From an uncultured Alphaproteobacteria bacterium (lineage in GTDB: Bacteria; Pseudomonadota; Alphaproteobacteria; HIMB59), in NCBI GenBank assembly GCA_902617515.1, contig CACMWX010000004.1, positions 1 to 60,903 on the forward strand: a DNA stretch of 60,903 nucleotides, given 5' to 3'. This document shows positions 45,353 through 54,613 of this stretch, piece after piece (positions within the stretch are counted from its first letter, which is position 1; each line of letters begins with the position of its first letter). Made by a program: the position numbers and the translations under genes. A model generated the notes under the pieces. That model was not told the origin of the DNA and made no database searches. It worked only from the letters and a program-made list of their open reading frames with translations.

Positions 45353-46339
45353 ATGAAAAAATTATTTTTAGTAATAATATCATCAATCCTGTTTTCTTTT
45401 AGTGCTAATGCTGCTGATATGAGAATTGCGTTAGTGGTAAAGGGTTTAGGTATTGGTTTTTTTGAGGCAGCTGCCGAAGGTGGTGAAGAAGCTGCGAAAG
45501 AAATTGGTGGAGTTGAAGTTATTTATACCGGCCCAGCTACTACTACTGCTGAAGCTCAAATTGAAGTTATTAATTCTTTAATAGCTCAAAAAGTTGATGC
45601 TATTGCTATTTCCGCTAACGATAGGGATGCTCTTGCTTCAATTGGTAAAAAAGCTATGGACAGAGGAATTACAGTTATCTCTTGGGACTCTGGTATCGCT
45701 GAAGAGGGAAGAATTATGAACTTAGACCCATCTAATACCGCACTTATTGGCTCATCAAATATTAAGTGGATGAAAAATTCAATGGGTGATGAGGGTGAAT
45801 TTGCAATTCTAAGTGCTACTAGTCAGGCAACAAATCAAAATGCTTGGATAGAAGAAATGAAAAAAGAACATGCAAAGCCAGAATACTCTAAGATGAAGTG
45901 GGTAGATACTGTATATGGTGATGACCTTTTCGATAAGAGTTATCAAGAAGCTCTTGGTTTGTTTAAAAAACATCCAAACCTCAAAGGTATCATAGCCCCA
46001 ACATCTGTTGGTATCGTAGCAGCAGCAAAAGCTGTTGAAGATCAAGGATTGGTTGGAAAAGTATTTGTAACTGGTCTTGGACTCCCAAGTGAAATGAAAG
46101 CACATGTTAAAAGTGGTGCTGCAATTCAATTTGGTATTTGGAATCCAATTGATTTAGGTTACTCAGCTGTTTATTTATCACATCAAATTGCATCTGGTGC
46201 TTACACAGGTCAAGAAGGAGAATGCATTCCAACTGGCAGAATGGGTGAAATTTGCATAGGCGCAGGTAATAATGCAGCAATGGCAGATCCATTTATATTT
46301 GATGCTTCAAATATCGATAAGTTCGCAGAAATCTTTTAA
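45353..46339 (+). CDS. rhaS: Rhamnose-binding protein, CUT2 type (RhaS-like)
   Basis: A 328-residue type I periplasmic binding protein with a signal peptide to about SANA (residue 20). It begins MRIALVVKGLGIGFFEAAAEG and has GPATTTAEAQIEVINSLI and ISWDSGI, typical for pentose and rhamnose binders. The ribosome site is TAGGAGGAATA. It precedes the CUT2 ATPase and two permeases. L-rhamnose specificity comes from the isomerase, kinase and aldolase genes around it. Confidence 0.9.
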   Translation: MKKLFLVIISSILFSFSANAADMRIALVVKGLGIGFFEAAAEGGEEAAKEIGGVEVIYTGPATTTAEAQIEVINSLIAQKVDAIAISANDRDALASIGKKAMDRGITVISWDSGIAEEGRIMNLDPSNTALIGSSNIKWMKNSMGDEGEFAILSATSQATNQNAWIEEMKKEHAKPEYSKMKWVDTVYGDDLFDKSYQEALGLFKKHPNLKGIIAPTSVGIVAAAKAVEDQGLVGKVFVTGLGLPSEMKAHVKSGAAIQFGIWNPIDLGYSAVYLSHQIASGAYTGQEGECIPTGRMGEICIGAGNNAAMADPFIFDASNIDKFAEIF

Positions 46340-46356
46340 TTAAATATATATTTTTG

Positions 46357-46381
46357 CACACGATCACTAAGTGGTCGTGTG
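46357..46381 (+). other. Intercistronic hairpin between rhaS and rhaT
   Basis: CACACGATCAC and GTGGTCGTGTG pair over 11 positions with one G-T, around a TAA loop. It lies 17 nt after the rhaS stop and 7 nt before the rhaT ATG. With only TTTAC downstream it is unlikely to terminate fully; mRNA protection or damping of rhaT translation is more probable. Confidence 0.7.
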
Positions 46382-46388
46382 TTTACAA

Positions 46389-47870
46389 ATGAAACTTGAG
46401 CTTAAAAATATCTCAAAAAATTTTCATGGAGTAAAAGCACTCCAAAACGTTGATTTTCAGCTCCAAGAAAATAGCATTCATGCACTTTTAGGAGAAAATG
46501 GTGCTGGTAAATCAACATTAGTAAAAATTCTATGTGGTGTTTACCAACCTGATAGTGGAATAATTAATTTAAATAACAAACAACAATCTATACCTGATCC
46601 TAGTGCCTCTTTAAGCTTGGGTATTTCGGCAATTCACCAAGAGTCAGTTATGTTCGATGAATTATCAGTAACAGAAAATGTTTTCATTGGTAATCATATA
46701 ACTAAATCTAATGGTTTAGTCGACTGGGGTTTAATGCAAGATAAAACAAATCAGCTACTTAAAGATCTTGAAGCAAACATTGAGCCAAATGAAAAAATTA
46801 AAGACCTTAGTATTGCTCAAAGACATATTGTTCAAATATCAAGATCACTTATTCATGATGCTGATATTGTAATAATGGACGAACCCACTGCTTCTCTTTC
46901 ACAAAAAGAAATTAACGAACTTTATACAATTATAAGAAATTTAAAAAAACAAAATAAATCTATCATATTCATTTCGCATAAATTAGATGAGGTAATAGAA
47001 GTTTGCGATGAATTTACTGTATTAAGAGATGGAGAATTAATTAAATCAGACACGATACAAAATACTAACAAAGATCAACTGATAACTTACATGGCCGGAA
47101 GAGAAGTAAATCAAATATTTCCAAAAAACAATGTGACAATAGAAAATGAAATTTTCGAAGTTCGCAATTTATTCAAAAAAACACAATTCAAAGATATTAA
47201 TTTCAATCTTAGAAAAAAAGAAATTTTAGGTTTTTATGGTTTAGTAGGTTCTGGTCGAACAGAAATCATGAAATCCATTTTTGGAATTACAAAACTAGAT
47301 GAGGGAGAGATACTATTTAAAGATCAAAAAATCTTAATTAGAAAACCTAGTGATGCTATCGATCAAGGTATAGTTTATCTATCTGAGGAAAGACAACAGT
47401 TGGGAATGACTGGCCTTATGTCAGTTAAAGACAATATCAATATGGCTGTCATGGATAGAAACTCTAACTTTTATGTGATGAATAAATTAAAAGAGATAAA
47501 AAACTCATCTGCCATGCAGGAAAAATTAAATATTAAAGTTTCATATTGGAGTCAATTAACTCAAAGCTTATCAGGGGGCAACCAACAAAAGACTGTTATA
47601 GCTAAGTGGCTTTCAACAAAACCTGAGGTATTGATACTAGACGAGCCCACCAAAGGCATTGATGTAAGATCTAAGTCTGCTGTCCATGAATTTATGGGAG
47701 AGCTAGTTGAAGAGGGGATGTCTATAATGATGATCTCTTCTGAGTTACCTGAGATATTAGGTATGTGTGATAGAGTTGTGGTGATGTACAAAGGACTCAT
47801 TAAAGATATTTTAAATGTTAAAGAGGCCTCTTCAGAACAAATTGTCAAGTTAGCAAGTGGAGAGTCATGA
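46389..47870 (+). CDS. rhaT: CUT2 sugar ABC ATPase, RhaT-type (tandem domains)
   Basis: A 493-residue duplicated ATPase. The first half has GENGAGKSTLVKI and IVIMDEPTASLS. The second has GLVGSGRTEIMKS, a degenerate Walker A, then LSGGNQQKTVIAKWL and LILDEPTKGIDV. The ATG at 46389 is preferred over GTG codons at 46371, which fall inside the hairpin. No clear ribosome site precedes it. It energises the RhaP-RhaQ permeases, and its end overlaps rhaP by 4 nt. Confidence 0.9.
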   Translation: MKLELKNISKNFHGVKALQNVDFQLQENSIHALLGENGAGKSTLVKILCGVYQPDSGIINLNNKQQSIPDPSASLSLGISAIHQESVMFDELSVTENVFIGNHITKSNGLVDWGLMQDKTNQLLKDLEANIEPNEKIKDLSIAQRHIVQISRSLIHDADIVIMDEPTASLSQKEINELYTIIRNLKKQNKSIIFISHKLDEVIEVCDEFTVLRDGELIKSDTIQNTNKDQLITYMAGREVNQIFPKNNVTIENEIFEVRNLFKKTQFKDINFNLRKKEILGFYGLVGSGRTEIMKSIFGITKLDEGEILFKDQKILIRKPSDAIDQGIVYLSEERQQLGMTGLMSVKDNINMAVMDRNSNFYVMNKLKEIKNSSAMQEKLNIKVSYWSQLTQSLSGGNQQKTVIAKWLSTKPEVLILDEPTKGIDVRSKSAVHEFMGELVEEGMSIMMISSELPEILGMCDRVVVMYKGLIKDILNVKEASSEQIVKLASGES

Positions 47871-48835
47871 AAAAAATTTTATTAAATAGAGATTTCATTT
47901 TATTCTCAATTATTTTAATTATATTAATTGCAGTGGGCTTTGCTAACCCACTTTTTATAACTCCAAAAAGTATCTCTGATGTTTTAACTGACACCTCAAT
48001 ACTAATTATTCTTGCTTTAAGTCAGATGATTGTAATCTTAATTCGTGCAATTGATTTATCGGTTGCATCCAATCTTGCACTTTCTGGAATGCTTATATCT
48101 TTGCTTTCGACAGTCCATCCAGAACTACCAGTTTACTATTTCATTGCTCTCTCTTGTGTAATTGGAACAACTTTAGGCGTTTTAAATGGTATTTCTATTG
48201 CTATTTTAAAGGTTCCTTTCATTGTTACGACTTTGGGAACATTAAGTATTTATAGAGGTTTAATATATTTTGTTAGTGATGGTAAGCAGGTTTATTCAAA
48301 TGAATTCTCTGAAGACTTTCTTGCTTTAATTCATTTTAAATTCCTATCTCTCTCGTTCCTATTTTGGTTAGCAGTCGTAGTTTTTATTATCATATATGTC
48401 CTGCTTAACCATACTCGCTTTGGGAGAAATCTATATTCACTTGGAGGTAACCCAGATGCTGCTAAATACATAGGAGTCAATGAAAATAAATACATTATAA
48501 TGGCCTATTCACTCTCTGGGTTTTTTGCAGGATTGTGCGGATATTTATGGGTTGCTCGATATTCTGTAGCTTCTACTCAAATAGCAATAGGATTTGAACT
48601 CACTGTAATCTCCGCATGTGTGGTTGGAGGTATAAGTGTTATGGGAGGTGTTGGAACAGTTTTGGGATGTGTTTTAGGTGCTCTTTTAATTGGTCTTATT
48701 CGAAATGCCTTACCTGCTGTTGATATTTCTCAGTTTTGGCAATTAGCTATTTCCGGAGCAATAATTTTATTAGCAATAATTATAAATACTAAAACTGAGC
48801 AGCGAAAAGAAAAAACAATAATGGTGGAAAACTAA
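47867..48835 (+). CDS. rhaP: CUT2 sugar ABC permease, RhaP-type
   Basis: A 322-residue permease of the ribose/rhamnose class with eight to ten hydrophobic segments. IRAIDLSVASNLALSGM and GGISVMGGVGTVLGCVLGALLIG are family motifs, and YSLGGNPDAAKYIGV is the ATPase-contact region. It overlaps rhaT (ATGA) and shares one base with rhaQ (TAATG), so translation is coupled. Confidence 0.9.
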   Translation: MKKILLNRDFILFSIILIILIAVGFANPLFITPKSISDVLTDTSILIILALSQMIVILIRAIDLSVASNLALSGMLISLLSTVHPELPVYYFIALSCVIGTTLGVLNGISIAILKVPFIVTTLGTLSIYRGLIYFVSDGKQVYSNEFSEDFLALIHFKFLSLSFLFWLAVVVFIIIYVLLNHTRFGRNLYSLGGNPDAAKYIGVNENKYIIMAYSLSGFFAGLCGYLWVARYSVASTQIAIGFELTVISACVVGGISVMGGVGTVLGCVLGALLIGLIRNALPAVDISQFWQLAISGAIILLAIIINTKTEQRKEKTIMVEN

Positions 48836-49815
48836 TGAGTCTAATACCAGATAAACCACCTTTTAAGCTATTAGATATTCTTTATAAAAAAGAATTTATT
48901 CTTTTTGTAGTTTTAGTATCCATTCTCATAATCAATTCTAACATCTCACCTTATTTTTTAGACTTATATAATCTTATCGATAGCACTTTTCTTTTTAGCG
49001 AAAAAGCAATTATTGCATTAACAATGACATTTGTAATTATTGCAAGACAAATTGATTTATCAGTTGCATCTATAATAGCTGTCTCTTCTGTTGTTTTAGG
49101 ATATACAACAAGCCTTGGTTACGACACCTGGTTGGTCTTATTATTAACATTGTTAAGTGGTACTTTGTGTGGAGCATTTAATGGAGCTATCATTACTAAA
49201 TTCGCAATTCCATCAATTATAGTAACAATCGGAACAATGTCCCTATTTAGAGGTTTAGCATACTCCTTCTTAGAGGACTCTTATTATAACAAGTTTCCGA
49301 AACTTGTAGGTGAATTAGGAGGAGGGTATCTTTATGGTTATATTCCATATGCTTTTCTTACATTTATTTTATTAGCGTTTGTTTTTGCATTTATTTTACA
49401 TAAAACCTCCATTGGAAAAAAAATTTACTCAATTGGCAATAATCCTGATGCTGCTCAATACACTGGTATTGCTGTAGATAAATATACTTTTGTCCTTTTT
49501 ACTCTTAATGGCCTATTTTCTGCTATAGCGGCAATATTTTTATCTGGAAGACTATCAAGTGTTCGTCCCAATATTGCTTTTGGTTGGGAATTAGAGATTA
49601 TAACAATGGTTGTATTAGGTGGCGTATACATTTATGGCGGATCTGGATCAATTTTGGGAGTTGTAATCTCTATATTTATCCTTGGGATGTTATCATTTGG
49701 ATTGGGATTGCTAAACGTTCCAGGTGTGGGTATCATAATTTTTACTGGATTACTTCTAATTTTAAGTATTGGTTTCCCATCTTTTGTGAGAACCTTAAGG
49801 AGAAAAAATGAGTGA
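48835..49815 (+). CDS. rhaQ: CUT2 sugar ABC permease, RhaQ-type
   Basis: A 326-residue paralogue of the preceding permease, with IARQIDLSVASIIAVSSVV, YSIGNNPDAAQYTGI and GGVYIYGGSGSILGVVISIF. Two different permeases per transporter is the RhaSTPQ arrangement rather than the single RbsC type. It overlaps the start of the next gene by 8 nt. Confidence 0.9.
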   Translation: MSLIPDKPPFKLLDILYKKEFILFVVLVSILIINSNISPYFLDLYNLIDSTFLFSEKAIIALTMTFVIIARQIDLSVASIIAVSSVVLGYTTSLGYDTWLVLLLTLLSGTLCGAFNGAIITKFAIPSIIVTIGTMSLFRGLAYSFLEDSYYNKFPKLVGELGGGYLYGYIPYAFLTFILLAFVFAFILHKTSIGKKIYSIGNNPDAAQYTGIAVDKYTFVLFTLNGLFSAIAAIFLSGRLSSVRPNIAFGWELEIITMVVLGGVYIYGGSGSILGVVISIFILGMLSFGLGLLNVPGVGIIIFTGLLLILSIGFPSFVRTLRRKNE

Positions 49816-50203
49816 GGCTTTAGGAAAAAAAATTTGGGCTTTCCCTGATGCGTTTTTACCTGCCAAGGGCCACCCTTATAAAACAACTAATCACGGAGAT
49901 CAATTTAGTCATGAGTCTCTTTGTATTATAAATTACGATAAAAACTCTGCTGAAATAGTTTTAGATTTTTTATATGAAGACCAAGATCCTATAGAAAATT
50001 ATATTTTCACAATGAAAGGTAAAAGAAGTATTCACTTAAGACTTGATGATATTGAGATTAACAATCAAAAATTACCAAGAGAAAAACCATATTCGATTGT
50101 TTTAAAAAGCAGTATTAATGTTGTTGCTCAGCTGTCGAGACTTGACACAACATCAGAAAACAATGCATTTATGACTGCAATGGGATGGGGGAGTGATGTT
50201 TAA
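49808..50203 (+). CDS. ASRT-family protein (Anabaena sensory rhodopsin transducer homologue) in the rhamnose operon
   Basis: A 131-residue soluble beta-sandwich protein of the ASRT family (PF07100). Shared features with the Anabaena transducer are KKIWAFPDAFLPA at the start, HESLCIINYDKNSAEI near 35-50, IHLRLDDIEI near 74-83, and QLSRLDTTSENNAFMTAMGW at the end. No rhodopsin gene is present. It sits between rhaQ and the isomerase gene, overlapping both, with an AAGGAG ribosome site. The fold is proposed to bind carbohydrate, so a sugar-binding or anomer-converting role in rhamnose use is a reasonable inference. Confidence 0.85.
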   Translation: MSEALGKKIWAFPDAFLPAKGHPYKTTNHGDQFSHESLCIINYDKNSAEIVLDFLYEDQDPIENYIFTMKGKRSIHLRLDDIEINNQKLPREKPYSIVLKSSINVVAQLSRLDTTSENNAFMTAMGWGSDV

Positions 50204-51485
50204 AGCTGTTCAAAAAGAAATTATTGAAGAACAAAATAAGTTAGCAAAATCCTCTCTCGACTTTGATTTTGAATATTTAGAAAAAAAATTAAAAGAAAAT
50301 CAAATTGATATCCGATCAATTTTAAATCAAGTAAAGAAATTTCAAGTTGCTGTTCCTACCTGGGGTGTTGGAACAGGGGGAACACGTTTTGCCCGTTTTC
50401 CCGGAATAGGAGAGCCTCAAAATATTTATGATAAAATTGAAGATTGTGCTGTGATTAACGATTTGATTGGTTTTACAAACAAAGTATCACCTCATTTTCC
50501 ATGGGATAATGTAGATGACTTTTCCGAGTTAAAAGAATTTGCTGATGGATACGGCATCGGCTTTGACGTTGTTAATTCAAATACGTTCCAAGATCCAGCA
50601 GGTGCACCAGAAACATTCAAATATGGAAGCCTAACTAATGCAAGCTCTGCAATTAGAGATAGAGCAATTGAGGTGAACATACAGTCTATTGAAAGTGGAA
50701 AAACTCTTGGTTCTAAAGGCTTAACAGTATGGATTGGCGATGGAGGTAATTTTCCAGGGCAGATAAGCTTCTCAAAATCATTAGAGAGATACATTGACTC
50801 TATGAAAAAAATCTATGCCACTCTTCCTAAAGATTGGATAGTCTTGTTAGAACATAAGCCTTATGAGCCAGCTTTTTATTCTACTGTTATAAGTGATTGG
50901 GGCACCAGTTATATTTGTGCTAAAGAGCTAGGAGAACAGGCAATGTGCTTAGTTGATTTAGGACACCATCTTCCTAATACAAATATAGAAATGATTGTTT
51001 CAAGATTAATTGATGTTAACAAATTAGGAGGCTTCCACTTTAATGATAGTAAATTTGGCGATGATGATTTAGATGCTGGCTCCATCAATCCTTATGAATT
51101 ATTTTTGATATTCAATGAGCTCACGGCAGCTTCACAAAATAATAAAATTAAAAATATAGCATTTATGATTGATCAATCACATAATGTTACTGATCCTATT
51201 GAAAGTTTAATTTCAAGTGCAAATGAAATAGTCAACTCATACACAAAATCTTTACTTGTTAATTTTTCTTCTCTAGAAAAAGCTCAAGATAGCAATGATG
51301 CTATTCAATCTATGCAAATTTTAAAGACAGCTTTTAACACTGATGTTAGTCCAATAGTTGCTATGGCTCGATTTGAAAACGGCAATTCAATCGATCCAAT
51401 CAAAACATATCGAAAACTTGATTACAAGAAGAACAAATCATTGACTAGAAAAAATGAAGGTGGTTCTTCTTCAGGTATTGTTTAA
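50196..51485 (+). CDS. rhaI: L-rhamnose isomerase RhaI
   Basis: A 429-residue TIM-barrel isomerase, close to the 430-residue Pseudomonas stutzeri enzyme. The ATG at 50196 is chosen over the adjacent GTG. VPTWGVGTGGTRFARFPG, LTVWIGDGGNFPGQ, the metal-site Glu in LLEHKPYEPAFY, and DLGHHLPNTNIE and GGFHFNDSKFGDDDLDAGS identify the family. It converts L-rhamnose to L-rhamnulose, the substrate of the kinase in the divergent operon. It is the last gene of the transporter operon and overlaps the ASRT gene by 8 nt. Confidence 0.92.
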   Translation: MFKAVQKEIIEEQNKLAKSSLDFDFEYLEKKLKENQIDIRSILNQVKKFQVAVPTWGVGTGGTRFARFPGIGEPQNIYDKIEDCAVINDLIGFTNKVSPHFPWDNVDDFSELKEFADGYGIGFDVVNSNTFQDPAGAPETFKYGSLTNASSAIRDRAIEVNIQSIESGKTLGSKGLTVWIGDGGNFPGQISFSKSLERYIDSMKKIYATLPKDWIVLLEHKPYEPAFYSTVISDWGTSYICAKELGEQAMCLVDLGHHLPNTNIEMIVSRLIDVNKLGGFHFNDSKFGDDDLDAGSINPYELFLIFNELTAASQNNKIKNIAFMIDQSHNVTDPIESLISSANEIVNSYTKSLLVNFSSLEKAQDSNDAIQSMQILKTAFNTDVSPIVAMARFENGNSIDPIKTYRKLDYKKNKSLTRKNEGGSSSGIV

Positions 51486-51496
51486 GTAAAATTAAT

Positions 51497-52984
51497 TTAT
51501 TTTAGATATTCGTTAAGAGTGTTTTCTACGCCTCTTTCATAAATCATATTTAGCCAACTCGAAAATGAATCGCAAAAATTTTTATCTTTAGAAATATCAC
51601 CATAAATCTCTAATTGCCCCAACCACTTAAGAGGATTGTCTTTAGACTTTTTAGCGCAAATATTTAATTTTTCCCAATGAGGATCATTTGGTTCAATAAT
51701 AGAGCCATCTTCACGAGTTCCCTCGCACATGCGTGCCCACAAAGCTTCTGCTAGAGAAAGTCCAATTATTGAAATGTTGTGTTCAATACCATCTTTAATG
51801 GATGGTACTAAAAACCCTGAATGACGTGAAGAACCATCAAAAGCAACTCTTCGAATAGTATCTTGTATAGAGGGGTTGGAAAATCTAGCAGAAATGAGTT
51901 CGAAGTATTCCATTGGAGTATAACCAGGAACTGGTTTTATATGAGGTATAATTTCATCTTTTTCAATTTTCTCTAGTAGTTTAACTATCATTTCATTTTT
52001 CATAGCATCGCGAACAGTTTCAATACTCAAAAGTTCAGATACATTTGCTAGAATTTGGTGTCCTCCATTAAGTATGCGAATTTTTTGATCTTCATAACCA
52101 TGAACATTATCTGAAAATTGAACGCCAACTTTTTCCCAAGGTGGTCGCCCCTTACAAAATTTATCTTCAATTACCCATTGACGAAAATCCTCATGAGAGA
52201 CAGGTACTTGATCTTCAATACCTAAGTTTCTAACAATATTAACTTCAACCTCTCCTGTACGAGGAACAATACAATCAACCATAGCATTTGGAAAAGTACA
52301 ACTTTGATTAATCCATTCTAATAATTCTAAATCTTGTTCCTTTGCTATTCCAATTATAGCTTGTTTAAGTTTATTTCCATTTTGCATCAAATTATCACAA
52401 CTTAATCCAGTAATTGGTCCAACATCATTTTTCTTTCTATTTTTCAATGCCGACACAATTACCCCAAACACCGTTTGTGGAGTATCAGGATTTTTAATAT
52501 CATGTACTATGCTGGGATCATTGATATTAAATTTTCCGTTCTCATCTAAAAAATATCCACCCTCGGTAACAGTTAGTGATACAATTTTAATTTTTGGATC
52601 TGATAAAGCTGTAATTAGCTTATGATTATTTTTTTCAACTGGAACATAATCAATCATTGATCCAACAATTTCACATGATTGATTTCCTTTAGGATCTAAC
52701 TCAATTAATGTTGTAAGATAGTCTTGCGTTTTAAGCTTCTCTCTCATTTTTACATCATATTTTGTAATTCCAGATCCTATGATAGCCCAATCTTTTGCAA
52801 GATTTTTTTGCATAAGTCTATGTAAGTACCAAGAAAGGTGAGCTCTATGAAAATTTCCAACTCCGATATGTAAAATACCAGCGCTTAAATTTGATCGAAT
52901 ATAATTTGGTTTTAAAACTGCACTTTGTACAGATCCAAGATTATTTTCATTTAAAGGTAGTGTGTTTGATGAATTTGAACTCAA
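51497..52984 (-). CDS. Mannitol 2-dehydrogenase-family polyol dehydrogenase
   Basis: A 495-residue long-chain secondary alcohol dehydrogenase. The NAD-binding IGVGNFHRAHLSWY is near 40-53, and the catalytic region with Lys, Asn and His is FSDNVHGYEDQKIRILNGGHQILA near 290-315. FPNAMVDCIVPR is also conserved. It oxidises D-mannitol, D-arabinitol or sorbitol to the ketose (or reduces fructuronate in related members). It is last in a four-gene operon of oxidoreductases that diverges from a polyol-type importer, which favours a polyol substrate. Confidence 0.88.
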   Translation of the reverse strand: MSSNSSNTLPLNENNLGSVQSAVLKPNYIRSNLSAGILHIGVGNFHRAHLSWYLHRLMQKNLAKDWAIIGSGITKYDVKMREKLKTQDYLTTLIELDPKGNQSCEIVGSMIDYVPVEKNNHKLITALSDPKIKIVSLTVTEGGYFLDENGKFNINDPSIVHDIKNPDTPQTVFGVIVSALKNRKKNDVGPITGLSCDNLMQNGNKLKQAIIGIAKEQDLELLEWINQSCTFPNAMVDCIVPRTGEVEVNIVRNLGIEDQVPVSHEDFRQWVIEDKFCKGRPPWEKVGVQFSDNVHGYEDQKIRILNGGHQILANVSELLSIETVRDAMKNEMIVKLLEKIEKDEIIPHIKPVPGYTPMEYFELISARFSNPSIQDTIRRVAFDGSSRHSGFLVPSIKDGIEHNISIIGLSLAEALWARMCEGTREDGSIIEPNDPHWEKLNICAKKSKDNPLKWLGQLEIYGDISKDKNFCDSFSSWLNMIYERGVENTLNEYLK

Positions 52985-52986
52985 TT

Positions 52987-54585
52987 TTAACCCTCTAACA
53001 TGATGTCTGTAGCTTTATCTGCTATTGCCATAGCTGGGGCGTTTGTATTTGCTGCCACAATATTAGGCATCATAGAAACATCAAAAACTCTAAGATTATC
53101 AATGCCTTTAACTTGGAGTCTTGAGTTTAAAACAGCCATGTCATCGCTGTCACTCCCCATTTTACAAGTCCCAACAGGATGCCAATTAGTCTTAACCATT
53201 TTTTTACAATAATTAGCTAATGACTCATCATCATCAATGCTTTTTCCAGGAAGAATTTCTTCTAAAATTATATTTGATAGTGGTTTTGTATTGATAACTT
53301 CTCTGGCAAGTCTAAGACTTGAAATAAAAATATCGATATCTTCTTTGTTGCTTAAGAAATTTGGATTTATACTAGGAAGATCCAATGGGTTAGAAGAATT
53401 CAATGTTACCTCTCCTCGAGATTTTGGATTCATTATACATGGAGTAAGTGTAACTCCATGATCAGGTTTAATGTCTTTCGTATCCCTATCTGTATACATA
53501 ATTTGTACGCAGTATAACTTTACTTTGGGATTATTTTGATCTTTTAAATCATCTGGGTTTAAAAAGGAGCAACAGTCAACCCCATTTGATGTTACAGGTC
53601 CTGACTTAAATAAAAGATATTGGATTCCATTTTTAATCATTCTTAGACCTTTGTTTTGTTTAAAATAACCATATCCTTTTTTAGCTCTTGAGATAAAAGG
53701 TACCTCATGATGGTCTTGAAGGTTCTTTCCTACGCCATTTAAATTTTCTTCTATCTTGATATCGAATTTTTTTAATATTTTTTCATCCCCAATACCAGAG
53801 TGCATTAATATCTTTGGTGTAATTAGTGCTCCAGCAGTAAGTATTATTTCTTTTCCATATATTTTTTCATACTTCCCATTAGATATAGTTTCAACTCCAA
53901 TTGCTTTTTTATTTTCTATTATCAATTTAGTGACCACGGTATTGAGCATTATTTCAAGTTTCTTATCATTTAATAAAGGGTTAATTAGAGCAGAAACTGT
54001 GTCACATCTTTTGCCATCTCCAATAGTATATTGCATAAGACCAACTCCATATTGATTTCCATCGTTAAAATCTCTGTTGTAAGGCAGGCCCAGTTTTTGC
54101 ATTGTTTTAATGTATAGATTTGATCCTTCAGCTACATAACCAGGATCAGATACTTTTATTGGTCCATCAGTACCATGTGTCTCTCCAGCTAACCTTTGAT
54201 TATTTTCAAGCGCTTTGTAGTTATTTATAAGAGAATTCCAACCCCACCTTTCATCTCCAGTTGCCTCAGCCCACCTATTATAATCGGAGGGCTTTCCTCT
54301 CATGTAAACCATACCATTCACACTTGAGCCACCTCCTAGAACTTTCGCTTGTGCAATATCATGTTGCCTATTATTAAGTTGAGGTTGAGGGATTGATTTG
54401 TAAAATTTTAGATATGGACTACCATCTAACATAGGTATCCATCCAGCAGGCATGCTTAAAAGAGGGTTATTATTTTTTTTTCCTTCTTCAATAATTAATA
54501 CTTTATACCCATTTCTAATTAATTTTTCTGATGTGATAGTACCTGATGTACCACCGCCAACAATTATAAAATCAAAATTTTTCAT
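52987..54585 (-). CDS. GMC-family FAD oxidoreductase (choline dehydrogenase-like)
   Basis: A 532-residue GMC flavoenzyme. The FAD motif is IIVGGGTSGTITSE near 6-19, signature 1 is GGGSSVNGMVYMRG near 84, and the catalytic His is in HPVGTCKMG near 470, followed by NTNAPAMAIADKA. It oxidises an alcohol or polyol and passes electrons to oxygen or a quinone. No signal peptide. Its stop is 2 nt from the mannitol dehydrogenase start, and it follows the epimerase gene. The substrate is unknown. Confidence 0.88.
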   Translation of the reverse strand: MKNFDFIIVGGGTSGTITSEKLIRNGYKVLIIEEGKKNNNPLLSMPAGWIPMLDGSPYLKFYKSIPQPQLNNRQHDIAQAKVLGGGSSVNGMVYMRGKPSDYNRWAEATGDERWGWNSLINNYKALENNQRLAGETHGTDGPIKVSDPGYVAEGSNLYIKTMQKLGLPYNRDFNDGNQYGVGLMQYTIGDGKRCDTVSALINPLLNDKKLEIMLNTVVTKLIIENKKAIGVETISNGKYEKIYGKEIILTAGALITPKILMHSGIGDEKILKKFDIKIEENLNGVGKNLQDHHEVPFISRAKKGYGYFKQNKGLRMIKNGIQYLLFKSGPVTSNGVDCCSFLNPDDLKDQNNPKVKLYCVQIMYTDRDTKDIKPDHGVTLTPCIMNPKSRGEVTLNSSNPLDLPSINPNFLSNKEDIDIFISSLRLAREVINTKPLSNIILEEILPGKSIDDDESLANYCKKMVKTNWHPVGTCKMGSDSDDMAVLNSRLQVKGIDNLRVFDVSMMPNIVAANTNAPAMAIADKATDIMLEG

Positions 54586-54613
54586 GTATTAATTGAGATA
54601 TTAATAACGAAAA

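Noticed and set aside
46107-46292. Minus-strand ORF inside rhaS
   Set aside because: Antisense shadow with low-complexity hydrophobic residues and no start signal.
49584-49886. ORFs on both strands across the end of rhaQ and the start of the ASRT gene
   Set aside because: They are out-of-frame shadows of two confidently identified proteins.
49808-50203. A light-sensing system based on the ASRT homologue
   Set aside because: No rhodopsin, retinal-synthesis or phototaxis gene is in the window, and the overlaps tie the gene to rhamnose use.
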